Source: Nitratireductor sp. B36
GTDB lineage: Bacteria; Pseudomonadota; Alphaproteobacteria; Rhizobiales; Rhizobiaceae
DNA length: 64,000 nucleotides
Assembly: GCF_020833685.1 (NCBI RefSeq)
Contig: NZ_JACKZY010000003.1
Location: 858,771 to 922,770, forward strand
Reading direction: 5' to 3'
This document shows, one piece after another, positions 51,333-61,592 of the stretch; position 1 is the stretch's first letter, and every line of letters begins with the position of its first letter. Under the pieces are notes generated by a model, which did not search any database, was not told the DNA's origin, and worked only from the letters and a program-made list of their open reading frames with translations. The position numbers were made by a program, and so were the translations under genes.

Positions 51333-53603
51333 ATGCGAGATTCTGCCGGCGGCCCGAGGGTGCTGTTAAGGCGATTGCGGGAATTGATGGCCGAGGCGCT
51401 CGATCCACAAGAGCGGCTCGACCATATCGTTCGCGAAATTGCACAGAACATGGTCGCCGAGGTGTGCTCGCTCTATGTGCTACGCGCCGATTCGATGCTG
51501 GAGCTCTATGCGACGGAGGGTCTAAACCCGGGCGCTGTTCATTTGGCACAGCTTCGTCTGGGCCAGGGCCTTGTCGGCACGATCGCCGCCAGCGCACGCC
51601 CGCTCAATCTCTCCGACGCGCAAAAACACCCGGCTTTTACCTATCTGCCGGAAACGGGTGAAGAGGTTTATCACTCGTTCCTCGGGGTGCCCGTACTCAG
51701 GGCTGGCCGCACACTTGGTGTTCTCGTGGTGCAGAACCGCACCATGCGGCATTACCGCGAGGACGAGATCGAGGCTCTGGAAACGGTGGCAATGGTCATT
51801 GCCGAAATGATCGCGACCGGCGATCTGGCAAGACTGACGCGTCCCGGCATAGAATTGGATCTCAGTCGTCCCGTGAGCATGACTGGCCTGCCCTTCAATG
51901 AAGGGGTCGGACTGGGGCATGTGGTGTTGCACGAGCCACGCATCGTCGTCACTGCGCTGTTCAATGAAGACAGCGACGTCGAGCTTGGCAGGCTCGAAAC
52001 CGCACTCGATTCGCTCAGACTTTCCATCGACGACATGCTTTCTCGGCGCGATGTTGCCTTCGAAGGCGAGCATCGTGCGGTTCTCGAAGCCTACCGGATG
52101 TTTGCCAATGACCGTGGCTGGGTGCGGCGGCTGCAGGAGGCGATCAACAACGGTCTTACTGCGGAAGCCGCGGTCGAAAAGGTGCAGAGTGACATGCGCG
52201 CGCGCATGATGCACATGACCGACCCCTATCTGCGCGAGCGAATGAGCGATTTCGACGATCTCGCCAATCGCCTGTTGCGCCAGCTCATGGGGCGGGGTCC
52301 GGATGCGCTGGCGGAAATATTGCCAAAGGACGCCATAATCGTTGCTCGTTCCATGGGGGCAGCCGAACTGCTGGATTATCCCCGTCAGAAGCTGCGCGGG
52401 CTCGTTCTGGAAGAGGGCGCCCCCACAAGTCACATTGTTATCGTTGCCCGCGCCATCGGCCTGCCGACTGTCGGTCAGGTAAAGGGTGCCGTCTCCATGT
52501 CGGAGAATGGTGATGCGATTATCGTCGATGGCGAGGACGGGCAGGTGCATCTGCGCCCGCAGGCGGACGTCGAGGAAGCCTATGCCGAAAAAGTGCGTTT
52601 CCGTGCCCGGCGTCAAAAGCTTTATCAGGAGCTGCGCGACCGCCCGACAGAAACGAAGGATGGAGTTCCTGTCGACTTGATGATGAATGCAGGGCTCGCC
52701 GTCGATCTGCCGCAACTGGCACAGTCGGGCGCTGCCGGCATCGGGCTTTTTCGCACTGAACTTCAGTTCATGGTGGCGGCAGCTTTTCCAAGGGTCGAGG
52801 CGCAGGAGCGACTTTACCGGGAAGTGCTGGAAGCGGCCGATGGCAAGCCCGTCACGTTCCGCACCATCGACATTGGCGGCGACAAGGTGCTTCCTTATTT
52901 CAAGGGCGCGCAGCATGAGGAAAACCCGGCGCTGGGCTGGCGCGCCATCCGACTGACGCTGGACCGTCCCGGATTGCTGCGTACGCAGATCCGTGCGCTT
53001 CTCAAAGCGGCAGGCGGGCGTGAGCTGCGCATGATGTTGCCGATGGTCACCGAAGTGAGCGAAGTGCGTCAGGCCCGCGACATCATTGACCGGGAGGTGC
53101 GCCATCTTTCACGCTTCGGCTATCTCCTGCCGACGCGGCTCAAGATCGGTGCCATGATCGAGGTGCCCTCGCTTCTGTGGCAGCTTGAAGAGCTGATGCA
53201 GGCTGTGGATTTCGTTTCCGTGGGCTCGAACGATCTGTTCCAATTCGTTACGGCAACAGACCGTGGCAACACACGCATCGCCGACCGGTTCGATCCTCTG
53301 AGTGTGCCCTTCCTGCGCATTCTGCGCCAGATCGTGCGCGCTGGCGATAAATCGGGAACGCCGGTGACACTGTGCGGTGAACTGGCGGGACGGCCGATTT
53401 CGGCAATGGCCTTGCTCGGAGTGGGTTTCCGCTCCATCTCCATGGCGCCGGCGGCCATCGGCCCGGTAAAGGCAATGCTTTGCGAACTTCCCCTGTCGGA
53501 CCTCTCGGTCGTCATGGAGGAAGCGCTTGCCAATCATAGCGCGTCGACAGATATTCGCGCGTTGCTGCGCGATTTTGCGAACAAGCACTCAATTGCTCTC
53601 TAG
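51333..53603 (+). CDS. ptsP: PTS-Ntr enzyme I (phosphoenolpyruvate-protein phosphotransferase)
   Basis: A 756-residue protein with an N-terminal GAF domain (about 15-160) and the enzyme I core. The phosphorylated His is H367 in GAPTSHIVI; PEP-binding LFRTELQFM and the active-site CGELAG near 688 follow. PTS-Ntr relays phosphate to NPr and EIIA-Ntr for nitrogen, potassium and carbon control rather than sugar import. In rhizobia ptsP lies next to lysC, as here; prfA follows after 21 bases. Confidence 0.95.
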   Translation: MRDSAGGPRVLLRRLRELMAEALDPQERLDHIVREIAQNMVAEVCSLYVLRADSMLELYATEGLNPGAVHLAQLRLGQGLVGTIAASARPLNLSDAQKHPAFTYLPETGEEVYHSFLGVPVLRAGRTLGVLVVQNRTMRHYREDEIEALETVAMVIAEMIATGDLARLTRPGIELDLSRPVSMTGLPFNEGVGLGHVVLHEPRIVVTALFNEDSDVELGRLETALDSLRLSIDDMLSRRDVAFEGEHRAVLEAYRMFANDRGWVRRLQEAINNGLTAEAAVEKVQSDMRARMMHMTDPYLRERMSDFDDLANRLLRQLMGRGPDALAEILPKDAIIVARSMGAAELLDYPRQKLRGLVLEEGAPTSHIVIVARAIGLPTVGQVKGAVSMSENGDAIIVDGEDGQVHLRPQADVEEAYAEKVRFRARRQKLYQELRDRPTETKDGVPVDLMMNAGLAVDLPQLAQSGAAGIGLFRTELQFMVAAAFPRVEAQERLYREVLEAADGKPVTFRTIDIGGDKVLPYFKGAQHEENPALGWRAIRLTLDRPGLLRTQIRALLKAAGGRELRMMLPMVTEVSEVRQARDIIDREVRHLSRFGYLLPTRLKIGAMIEVPSLLWQLEELMQAVDFVSVGSNDLFQFVTATDRGNTRIADRFDPLSVPFLRILRQIVRAGDKSGTPVTLCGELAGRPISAMALLGVGFRSISMAPAAIGPVKAMLCELPLSDLSVVMEEALANHSASTDIRALLRDFANKHSIAL

Positions 53604-53624
53604 AACTGACAGGCTTTCCCGTCG

Positions 53625-54704
53625 ATGACCGACTTGCCGCGCGACCGCATGGACCAGGTATTGAAACGTTTCGAGCTTATCGAAACGCAAATGGCGGCCG
53701 GCCCGGAGCCTGATGTGTATGTGAAGCTCGCATCCGAGTATTCGGAACTGCAGGAGGTTGCGGGCAAGATCCGGGAGTTGCGTCAGGCAGAATCAGAACT
53801 CGACGATCTCAAGTCAATGCTCGCCGATCCGGCCACCGACAAGGAGATGCGCGAGCTCGCTGAAGCCGATCTCGAGGATGTCGAGCAGCGCATCGAGGCG
53901 TTGCAAGAAGAGATGCAGATCCTTCTCCTGCCGAAGGACGAAGCCGACGACAAGAACGCCATTCTGGAAATTCGAGCGGGCACGGGCGGCGATGAGGCCG
54001 CGCTCTTCGCAGGTGATCTCTTCCGCATGTATGAACGTTATGCCTCGGAAAAGGGCTGGCGGGTCGAGGTGGTGTCCGCCAGCGAAGGAGAGGCGGGTGG
54101 TTACAAGGAAATCATCGCCACCGTCTCGGGGCGCGGCGTGTTTTCCCGCCTGAAGTTCGAATCCGGCGTTCACCGGGTGCAGCGCGTTCCGGCCACGGAA
54201 GCGCAGGGGCGTATCCACACGTCCGCGGCCACCGTGGCCGTATTGCCGGAGGCCGAAGAGATCGACGTGGACATCAAGCCGGACGACATCCGCATTGACA
54301 CGATGCGCGCCTCGGGTGCCGGCGGCCAGCACGTCAACACCACCGATTCGGCGGTGCGTATCACACACATCCCGACCGGGATCGTCGTGTTGCAGGCAGA
54401 GAAGTCTCAGCATCAGAACCGGGCCCGGGCCATGCAGATCCTGCGCGCGCGGCTGTTTGACATGCAGCGCATGAAAGCGGCTGACGAGCGCTCTGAGGCA
54501 CGACGTCTACAGGTTGGTACCGGCGATCGTTCCGAGCGCATACGCACCTATAATTTTCCGCAGGGGCGGCTTACGGATCATCGTATCAACCTCACGCTCT
54601 ACAAGCTGGATCGGGTGATCGAAGGCGATCTCGATGAAGTGATTGATGCTCTGATCTCGGATCATCAGGCAAAGCTGCTCGCGGAAACCGGGGCAGATGG
54701 CTGA
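53625..54704 (+). CDS. prfA: Peptide chain release factor 1
   Basis: A 359-residue release factor for UAA/UAG. GGQ is at 233-235, the position found in E. coli RF1, and the codon-recognition PAT tripeptide lies in [15 protein letters not shown] near 187. The stop overlaps the prmC start by 8 bases, and PrmC methylates the GGQ glutamine of this protein. Confidence 0.97.
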   Translation: MTDLPRDRMDQVLKRFELIETQMAAGPEPDVYVKLASEYSELQEVAGKIRELRQAESELDDLKSMLADPATDKEMRELAEADLEDVEQRIEALQEEMQILLLPKDEADDKNAILEIRAGTGGDEAALFAGDLFRMYERYASEKGWRVEVVSASEGEAGGYKEIIATVSGRGVFSRLKFESGVHRVQRVPATEAQGRIHTSAATVAVLPEAEEIDVDIKPDDIRIDTMRASGAGGQHVNTTDSAVRITHIPTGIVVLQAEKSQHQNRARAMQILRARLFDMQRMKAADERSEARRLQVGTGDRSERIRTYNFPQGRLTDHRINLTLYKLDRVIEGDLDEVIDALISDHQAKLLAETGADG

Positions 54705-55581
54705 CGCGGAGACGCTTGGCGCGCTTCTGTCATGGGCGCGAAGTGAGCTGGCGCGTGCCGGTATTCCCGAGGCAGCACTCGATGCGCGTCTTCTGGTCGA
54801 GCATGTCACGCAGACCACACGGCTCGATGCCATCGCGCGCCCCGAGAGCCCGGTCAGCGAGGCAGAGCGCGATCTCGCGCAAAAACTCATCGATCAGCGC
54901 ATCGCCGGCAAACCCGTGCACCGGATCCTTGGCTTCAGGGAGTTTTACGGGCTCAATTTCAAGCTTTCCGACGAAACGCTGGAGCCTCGTCCCGACACAG
55001 AAACGCTCGTTGAACTGGTGCTGGAAGAAGTACGCCGTCTCGGCGGTGAGGATCATCCGTGGCGCATTCTCGATTTGGGGACCGGCACGGGGGCGATTGC
55101 CCTTGCTCTGCTCAGTGTCTTGCCTGAAGCCCGCGCTATAGGCGCAGATATTTCTGCCGGTGCGCTTGCAACTGCACAAGCCAATGCCGATATGAATGGT
55201 TTCGGGCACCGGTTTGAAGCGCGATTGTCGGACTGGTTCGGCAATATTGACGGTCGGTATGATATCATCGTCTCAAATCCGCCCTATATTCGTGAAGATG
55301 ATTGGTGCGACCTTGCCATAGAGGTCCGAGAACATGATCCGCGACGCGCGCTGGTTGCCGGTCGGGATGGTCTGGATGCATACAGGCGGCTTGCTGCCGA
55401 GAGCTCGGCATTTCTGTCGTCAGGTGGCTTCCTCGCCGTGGAGATCGGGTACAACCAAAAGGAGAGTGTGGCTGGCCTTTTCACGGAACACGGCTTCCGT
55501 TTGAAAACGCACGGTCAAGACCTCGCCGGGCATGACCGGGTGCTGGTTTTCGCTCAGGAAACACCTCGTGAACAAGGTTGA
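54697..55581 (+). CDS. prmC: Release factor glutamine methyltransferase
   Basis: A 294-residue enzyme that N5-methylates the glutamine of the GGQ motif in RF1 and RF2. NPPY is at 194-197, the SAM site is [14 protein letters not shown] near 122-135, and the N-terminal helical substrate domain ends before EPRPDTE (near 93). It overlaps prfA and is followed by a 319-base gap. Confidence 0.95.
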   Translation: MADAETLGALLSWARSELARAGIPEAALDARLLVEHVTQTTRLDAIARPESPVSEAERDLAQKLIDQRIAGKPVHRILGFREFYGLNFKLSDETLEPRPDTETLVELVLEEVRRLGGEDHPWRILDLGTGTGAIALALLSVLPEARAIGADISAGALATAQANADMNGFGHRFEARLSDWFGNIDGRYDIIVSNPPYIREDDWCDLAIEVREHDPRRALVAGRDGLDAYRRLAAESSAFLSSGGFLAVEIGYNQKESVAGLFTEHGFRLKTHGQDLAGHDRVLVFAQETPREQG

Positions 55582-55900
55582 AAAAAAGCTTGGCATTGCA
55601 AAAGAATGCCGCTAGGTTCCGCCTACCGGATGGGACGAAGCAGACAGCACCGTTATCGATTCGGTTCCCGAGGACCAGCTGTCGTGAAGGGCGTTTATCG
55701 CCTCTGCTTCTTTGCGGGGATTGTCCGGCAACTGATTTGAAGCGGAACAGCAATGGCGTTGGCGCCCGCAGAATGCGGTGCGGCATAGAGCCAAGGGGAG
55801 ATGTGAGACTGCTGGCTTCCCGCCATCGTCCGCCATCTGAAAAGAGTATCGTTTCAAAAATCTGTCTCGAACAAGCAGTCTCAAAAACCAAGAGAGTCGA
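55582..55900. other. 319-base intergenic region, prmC to DUF4167
   Basis: No gene is visible. A small hairpin (GGCATT/AATGCC, 55592-55610) just after prmC may weakly terminate it; the T tract is missing. The rest should hold the promoter and leader of the DUF4167 gene, but I see no convincing -35/-10 pair. Confidence 0.5.
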
Positions 55901-56602
55901 ATGAGGCCACAACAGCAGAACAGGCGCATGCGCGGTCGCGGCAACAACAACCGCAAAGGCCCAAACCCTTTAGCGCGCAGCTATGAGAGCAATGGCCCGG
56001 ACGTGAAAATCCGCGGAACGGCACAACAGGTGGCAGATAAGTATGCTGCTCTGGCGCGCGATGCGCAAAGTTCCGGTGATCGTGTGATGGCCGAGAATTA
56101 TCTGCAGCATGCGGAACACTACAATCGTATCATTGCCGCTGCCCAGGCACAGTTGCAGCAACAGCAGCAGACGCGTGAAAATCGTGACGATGCTGATGAT
56201 GGCGACGAGCAGGATGCTGCCGAAGCCAACAATGGTGGCCACAAGCCTCAGCGCCAGAAACGCGTCGACGACGGTTCCGGCCCGCAGCCCGATATCCAGG
56301 GTGTGCCGGCCGAGCTGGCCCTGAACGGCGAGGAGAGCGGCGCTGGCAATGGTCACGCGTCTGGCGGCATGAACGGTAGCGCAGACGATGAAAAGCCGAA
56401 GCCTGCGCGTCGCAGCCGGAAACCCGCAGCCGCCAAGTCGGAAGATGGCGATGAGGCGCAGGAAGGCGAAAAGCCCGCCAAACGCCCCCGTCGGACCCGT
56501 GCCCGCAAGAGCGAGGATGCAGACGGCGGTGATGGCAGCGGTGATGGCAATGAAACAGCGCCTTCCGCCGCTGTGCCGGAAGAGATTGCAGCTCAGGGCT
56601 GA
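55901..56602 (+). CDS. DUF4167 domain protein, RNA-binding-like
   Basis: A 233-residue protein. The N-terminal 75 residues (RPQQQNRRMRGRGNNNRKGP, then SNGPDVKIRGTAQQVADKYA and AENYLQHAEHYNRII) match DUF4167, an alphaproteobacterial domain with an Arg/Asn/Gly-rich start that suggests nucleic-acid binding. The remaining 150 residues are low-complexity Asp/Lys/Ala/Pro, ending in basic RRTRARKS-type repeats. Its place before clpB is conserved in rhizobia. Confidence 0.85.
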   Translation: MRPQQQNRRMRGRGNNNRKGPNPLARSYESNGPDVKIRGTAQQVADKYAALARDAQSSGDRVMAENYLQHAEHYNRIIAAAQAQLQQQQQTRENRDDADDGDEQDAAEANNGGHKPQRQKRVDDGSGPQPDIQGVPAELALNGEESGAGNGHASGGMNGSADDEKPKPARRSRKPAAAKSEDGDEAQEGEKPAKRPRRTRARKSEDADGGDGSGDGNETAPSAAVPEEIAAQG

Positions 56603-56625
56603 ACAAAGCGTTCTTTGAAATAATG

Positions 56626-56650
56626 ACGGCGGGGCTTCCCCGCCGTTTTC
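56626..56650 (+). terminator. Rho-independent terminator after DUF4167 gene
   Basis: A perfect 9-bp GC-rich stem (ACGGCGGGG/CCCCGCCGT) with a CTT loop is followed by TTTTC. It isolates clpB from upstream transcription. Confidence 0.92.
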
Positions 56651-56663
56651 ATTTGGTCTCCAT

Positions 56664-56692
56664 CTTGTGCCGATAGGGATATGTTCCCATAT
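56664..56692 (+). promoter_or_regulatory. RpoH (sigma32)-type promoter for clpB
   Basis: CTTG (56664-56667) is followed 18 bases later by CCCATAT (56686-56692), matching the heat-shock sigma pattern CTTG...CCCAT-T. It lies between the upstream terminator and clpB, leaving a leader of about 115 bases. A second weaker CTTG occurs at 56707. Confidence 0.6.
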
Positions 56693-56815
56693 CTCAATCA
56701 GTTGGGCTTGCCACACCGGACCGTGATAATCTGACCGCATCACGGTTTATGGGAGCCCGTCGCATTAATCGTTGCCGGTGCTGCAAAGCAGGCTGGCAGG
56801 GAAATGGAGACACTT

Positions 56816-59437
56816 ATGAACTTTGAAAAATACTCAGAGCGCGTGCGCGGATTTGTTCAGGCTGCACAAACCTTTGCGCTCACCAGCAACCATCAGCAAT
56901 TTACCCCGGAGCACCTGCTCAAGGTGCTTGTTGATGATGAAGAAGGCCTTGCGGCATCGCTGATCGAGCGTGCAGGTGGGCGGGCTGAGGATGTGCGCCT
57001 CGGCGTCGAAGCGGCGCTGAAAGCTATGCCTCAGGTGGAGGGCGGCAACGGCCAGCTTTATATGGCTCAGCCGCTTGCGAAAGTTTTTTCGACTGCCGAG
57101 GAGCTGGCCAAGAAGGCCGGTGACAGCTTTGTCACGGTCGAGCGTTTGCTGACCGCGTTGGCGGTCGAAAAATCAGCGAAGACCGCTGATATCCTTGCAC
57201 GGGCAGGGGTGACCCCGACGGCACTCAATCAGGCTATCAACGATATTCGCAAGGGCCGCACTGCCGATTCGGCGAGCGCCGAACAGGGATATGATGCGCT
57301 CAAGAAATACGCGCGTGATTTGACTGCGGACGCCCGTGCCGGTCGGCTCGACCCTGTCATTGGCCGCGATGACGAAATTCGGCGCACGATCCAGGTTCTC
57401 TCCCGTCGTACCAAGAACAACCCGGTTCTGATCGGAGAGCCAGGCGTTGGCAAGACGGCCATTGCCGAAGGGCTCGCCTTGCGTATCGTGAACGGCGATG
57501 TGCCTGAATCTCTCAAGGACAAGCAGTTGATGGCGCTTGATATGGGCGCTCTCATTGCCGGCGCGAAATATCGCGGCGAATTTGAGGAGCGGCTGAAGGC
57601 CGTTCTCTCGGAGGTGACGGCGGCCGACGGCAACATCATTCTCTTTATCGACGAAATGCACACGCTTGTCGGTGCCGGCAAGGCCGATGGCGCCATGGAC
57701 GCTTCGAACCTGCTCAAGCCTGCGCTTGCGCGGGGTGAGCTGCATTGCGTGGGCGCCACGACGCTCGATGAGTATCGCAAGCATGTAGAGAAGGACGCAG
57801 CACTTGCGCGCCGTTTTCAGCCGGTTTTCGTGAAAGAGCCGACTGTTGAGGACACGGTTTCGATCCTGCGTGGTTTGAAGGAGAAATATGAGCAGCACCA
57901 CAAGGTGCGGGTTTCCGATTCTGCCTTGGTTGCCGCCGCTACGCTTTCCAACCGTTATATCACCGACAGGTTTCTGCCCGATAAGGCCATCGATCTGGTG
58001 GACGAGGCAGCGTCCCGACTGCGCATGCAGGTGGATTCAAAACCGGAGGAGCTTGATGAGATTGACCGGCGCATCATGCAGCTGAAGATCGAGCGTGAAG
58101 CGCTGAAGGCGGAGAAGGACGAGGCCTCGCGCGATCGCCTCGCCAAGCTCGAAACCGAGCTGACCGATCTGGAGGAAGAATCGGCGCGCCTGACCAGCCG
58201 TTGGGCTGCCGAAAAGGATAAGCTCGGCCTTGCTGCAGATCTGAAGAAGCAACTCGATGAAGCGCGCAATGAACTGGCCATTGCCCAGCGCAAGGGTGAA
58301 TTCCAGCGCGCCGGTGAACTGGCCTATGGACAGATTCCGGAGCTCGAGAAGAAACTGGCCGAGGCTGAGGCTCAGGGCGAGGAAGAAGGCGCCGCCGGCA
58401 TGGTCGAAGAGACCGTCAAACCGGATCACGTCGCCCACATCGTTTCTCGCTGGACCGGCATCCCTGTTGACAAGATGCTTGAAGGAGAACGCGAAAAACT
58501 TCTCCGCATGGAAGATGAACTCGCCAGGCGCGTCGTTGGCCAGGGAGAGGCCGTACAGGCTGTTTCCAAGGCTGTCCGCCGTGCCCGTGCAGGTCTTCAG
58601 GATCCCAACCGGCCGATCGGCTCATTCATGTTCCTCGGCCCGACAGGCGTCGGCAAGACGGAGCTGACAAAGGCGCTGGCCAGTTTCCTCTTCGATGACG
58701 AGCAGGCCATGGTGCGTATCGACATGTCGGAGTTTATGGAGAAGCACTCCGTGGCCCGGCTTATCGGCGCTCCCCCCGGCTATGTCGGCTATGAGGAAGG
58801 CGGTGTCCTGACAGAGGCGGTCAGACGCCGGCCTTATCAGGTCATCCTTTTCGACGAGATCGAGAAGGCGCATCAAGACGTGTTCAACGTGCTGTTGCAG
58901 GTGCTCGACGACGGACGCCTCACGGATGGCCAGGGCCGCACGGTGGATTTCCGCAACGCCCTCATCGTGATGACATCCAACCTTGGTGCCGAGTACCTCG
59001 TCAATCTTGGTGAAGGCGACGATGTCGACAAGGTGCGCAGCGAGGTGATGGATGTGGTCAAGGCCTCGTTCCGGCCGGAATTCCTGAACCGGATCGATGA
59101 GGTAATTCTCTTCCATCGTTTGCGTCGTCAGGACATGGGACAGATCGTTGAGATCCAGTTGCAGCGTTTGGAAAGCCTGCTTGCGGATCGCAAGATCACG
59201 CTCGATCTCGATAGCGAAGCAATCGAGTGGCTGGCCAACAAAGGCTACGATCCTGCCTATGGCGCGCGCCCTCTAAAGCGCGTGATCCAGAAGGAGCTTC
59301 AGGACCCGCTGGCAGAAAAGATCCTGCAGGGAGAGATATTCGACGGGACCACGGTGAAGGTCACGGCAGGGTCCGACCGGCTTATTTTCCGGCCTGGCAA
59401 GGCCTCTGTCGATGAGCAGGCCGGTCAGGCTGCATAA
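56816..59437 (+). CDS. clpB: ATP-dependent disaggregase ClpB
   Basis: An 873-residue Hsp100 chaperone that extracts proteins from aggregates with DnaK. Order: N-domain ([17 protein letters not shown]), NBD1 with [13 protein letters not shown] near 205, a coiled-coil M domain of about 400-525 (absent from ClpA), and NBD2 with [14 protein letters not shown] near 605 and [14 protein letters not shown] at the end. I choose ATG 56816, 6 bases after GGAGA, rather than the ATG four codons earlier. Confidence 0.97.
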   Translation: MNFEKYSERVRGFVQAAQTFALTSNHQQFTPEHLLKVLVDDEEGLAASLIERAGGRAEDVRLGVEAALKAMPQVEGGNGQLYMAQPLAKVFSTAEELAKKAGDSFVTVERLLTALAVEKSAKTADILARAGVTPTALNQAINDIRKGRTADSASAEQGYDALKKYARDLTADARAGRLDPVIGRDDEIRRTIQVLSRRTKNNPVLIGEPGVGKTAIAEGLALRIVNGDVPESLKDKQLMALDMGALIAGAKYRGEFEERLKAVLSEVTAADGNIILFIDEMHTLVGAGKADGAMDASNLLKPALARGELHCVGATTLDEYRKHVEKDAALARRFQPVFVKEPTVEDTVSILRGLKEKYEQHHKVRVSDSALVAAATLSNRYITDRFLPDKAIDLVDEAASRLRMQVDSKPEELDEIDRRIMQLKIEREALKAEKDEASRDRLAKLETELTDLEEESARLTSRWAAEKDKLGLAADLKKQLDEARNELAIAQRKGEFQRAGELAYGQIPELEKKLAEAEAQGEEEGAAGMVEETVKPDHVAHIVSRWTGIPVDKMLEGEREKLLRMEDELARRVVGQGEAVQAVSKAVRRARAGLQDPNRPIGSFMFLGPTGVGKTELTKALASFLFDDEQAMVRIDMSEFMEKHSVARLIGAPPGYVGYEEGGVLTEAVRRRPYQVILFDEIEKAHQDVFNVLLQVLDDGRLTDGQGRTVDFRNALIVMTSNLGAEYLVNLGEGDDVDKVRSEVMDVVKASFRPEFLNRIDEVILFHRLRRQDMGQIVEIQLQRLESLLADRKITLDLDSEAIEWLANKGYDPAYGARPLKRVIQKELQDPLAEKILQGEIFDGTTVKVTAGSDRLIFRPGKASVDEQAGQAA

Positions 59438-59461
59438 GCACAATGTAGGGGAGGGCGGCCC

Positions 59462-59827
59462 ATGCAGATCGAACAATACAACGCGGTTTGCGGTGCCCTC
59501 CCTCACACGACCCATGTCGTTCAGTGGGGCGGCGCGCATGTCTGGAAGGTGGGCGGAAAAGTGTTTGCCATTGGTAGCCATGCCGGCGATGGAACGCTTG
59601 CTGTCTCCTTCAAATGTTCTGAAATCGCATTCGATGTTTTGAGGGAACAGCCGGGCCTGCGTCCTGCACCTTATCTGGCTTCGCGTGGAATGAAATGGAT
59701 CCAGAGACAGTCTGTTGAAGCAATGGATGATGATGCCCTTGCGGATTATCTGGCTGAAAGCCATCGGATCGTGGCGTCGGGGCTGACGCGTAAGGTCAGG
59801 CGGGAGTTGGGATTGGACCCGGTTTGA
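59462..59827 (+). CDS. MmcQ/YjbR family protein
   Basis: A 121-residue protein of the CyaY-like MmcQ/YjbR fold: EQYNAVCGALPHTTHVVQWG at the start, VGGKVFAIGS in the middle and LADYLAESHRIVASGLTRKVR at the end. The family is annotated as DNA-binding from its fold; biochemical role is not established. It begins 24 bases after clpB and may be co-transcribed. Confidence 0.87.
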   Translation: MQIEQYNAVCGALPHTTHVVQWGGAHVWKVGGKVFAIGSHAGDGTLAVSFKCSEIAFDVLREQPGLRPAPYLASRGMKWIQRQSVEAMDDDALADYLAESHRIVASGLTRKVRRELGLDPV

Positions 59828-59957
59828 CGGCGCCGCGAAATTGCCACAACCCTCGCCATCTTCACGTCCGGTTCATCTCCTATGGTAAATCATTCGTCAA
59901 ATGGGCGAATCGCTCGCGAGGCGAACAGCCTGTCCGTGTGGGATGAGTCGAGGGGCG

Positions 59958-61448
59958 ATGAACGTGAAACTGAATTTGCTGACCGCTTTGTATCTGGTTG
60001 CCGCGCCGTCCTCAGCATGGGCCGTGATGCCGGAAGTCGAGTTGTGGCGCGATGGCGCGGCATTTCACTCGAACAACGGGCGTGCAGGCGGCCAGGCTAT
60101 TCTTGATGCCGAGCCGTTGGAAACCCCCGTCCAGCTCGTTCAGAATTACGATTTCGACGTCTATATAGATCAGTATGGTCGTGAAATCATCGTGGACGCC
60201 TTTACCGGCGAGGTGGTGGAAATCCGCCCACCGGCGCCGGACCGGAGGCAGTATGATCGTCGACCCTCGCGCCCTCGCGAGTTCGACGGCCAGGTTTATG
60301 ATTTCTCTGATCCCCGTGAGGTCGATCGATATCGGCGTGACCGCGGCCGGGCGCGCAATGCACCCGACAATCGCTATTCGGACCCCTATGCGAACGCGCC
60401 TCGGTATGACGATCGTGATGTTTATCCGGAGAACCCGAACTACGGTCGTGAACCCATCGAGCGGTCTCCGCTTGATGCGCCAAGCCCGCGTGACAACATG
60501 GCTGCAATCCCCGACGAGCGTTCCGGGGTCAATAATTCCGGATCGGGTGATGCTTCCGGTGCGCCGGTTCTGCCAAAAGACAACGCGGTGGTAATGCCGC
60601 GCGGGGTCAGTGAAGATGTGACCCGCTTCCAGGTGCTGCTCGACCGGGTCGGTGCTTCACCCGGCGTGATCGATGGGCACACGGGTGACAATGTAAACAA
60701 GGCGATCCGGGCTTATCGTGAGATCACGGGACAGACGCTCAGAACTTACGACAAGGAATGGATCGAGGCCGAGCTGGAACGCACAGGCGGCCCGGCCTTT
60801 GAGGAATACACCATCACCGCCGAGGACGCCGCCGGGCCTTACATTGCGTCCGTTCCCGCAGACTATGCCCACAAGGCGCAGCTTGATGCCTTGTCCTATA
60901 CGTCCGTCACCGAGATGCTCGCAGAGCGCTTTCACATGGATGAGAAGTATCTCATCGCGCTCAATCCCGATGCCAATTTCAATCGGCCAGGCACGATCGT
61001 CAAAGTGGTCAATGTCGGGAAGCCCATGAAAGCGAATGTCACCCGCATTGTGGCAGACAAAAGTGCGAAGCAATTGCGGGCCTATAATGAGGACGGTCAG
61101 CTTGTGGCCGCCTATCCCGCTACCATCGGTTCATCTGATACGCCTTCACCAACGGGTACGCACACGGTAACCCGGATCGCGCTCAATCCGGAATACACTT
61201 ACAATCCGAAGATCAATTTCAAACAGGGCAACAATGACAAGGTGCTGACCATTCCGCCGGGTCCCAATGGGCCAGTGGGGTCTGTCTGGATCGCCTTGTC
61301 GAAGCCGACTTACGGTATTCACGGCACACCGGATCCATCAAAGATCGGCAAGACTGCTTCCCATGGATGTATCCGATTGACCAATTGGGATGCCGAAGAG
61401 CTTGCAAAGCGCGTCAAGCCAGGGGTGACCGTCACATTCGTTGAATGA
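59958..61448 (+). CDS. L,D-transpeptidase (YkuD) with LysM-like region
   Basis: A 496-residue exported cell-wall enzyme. A signal peptide spans residues 1-22 (cut near AWA). A long Arg/Asp/Tyr/Pro-rich linker (about 85-180) precedes a peptidoglycan-binding-like stretch (RFQVLLDRVGASPGVIDG) and the YkuD domain with HGTPDP and SHGCIRL, Cys471 being the nucleophile. It forms 3-3 crosslinks or anchors proteins to peptidoglycan. ATG 59958 follows GAGGGGC; the extension to 59901 lacks signal features. Confidence 0.9.
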   Translation: MNVKLNLLTALYLVAAPSSAWAVMPEVELWRDGAAFHSNNGRAGGQAILDAEPLETPVQLVQNYDFDVYIDQYGREIIVDAFTGEVVEIRPPAPDRRQYDRRPSRPREFDGQVYDFSDPREVDRYRRDRGRARNAPDNRYSDPYANAPRYDDRDVYPENPNYGREPIERSPLDAPSPRDNMAAIPDERSGVNNSGSGDASGAPVLPKDNAVVMPRGVSEDVTRFQVLLDRVGASPGVIDGHTGDNVNKAIRAYREITGQTLRTYDKEWIEAELERTGGPAFEEYTITAEDAAGPYIASVPADYAHKAQLDALSYTSVTEMLAERFHMDEKYLIALNPDANFNRPGTIVKVVNVGKPMKANVTRIVADKSAKQLRAYNEDGQLVAAYPATIGSSDTPSPTGTHTVTRIALNPEYTYNPKINFKQGNNDKVLTIPPGPNGPVGSVWIALSKPTYGIHGTPDPSKIGKTASHGCIRLTNWDAEELAKRVKPGVTVTFVE

Positions 61449-61482
61449 TGACGGAGCCGCCGGTCAGGGGCTGTGTTCGTAG

Positions 61483-61506
61483 GGAGCTCTCAAGCGCGAG
61501 GGCTCC
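61483..61506. terminator. Hairpin between convergent LDT and M23 genes
   Basis: GGAGCTCTC and GAGGGCTCC pair (one G-U) around AAGCGC in the 144-base convergent gap. It lacks a U tract in either direction, so it may act as a barrier or a Rho-assisted stop rather than a classic intrinsic terminator. Confidence 0.45.
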
Positions 61507-61592
61507 TGCTTGGCTCCATGACGCCCGCTTTATCCAGCAGATAATCGTCCATTCGCCTGACGGCTCAAGCTCGACGAGGCCTGGCGTTGTAA

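Noticed and set aside
51522..53105. 527-aa ORF antisense to ptsP
   Set aside because: Long but His/Gln-rich shadow of an intact, conserved PTS-Ntr enzyme I gene.
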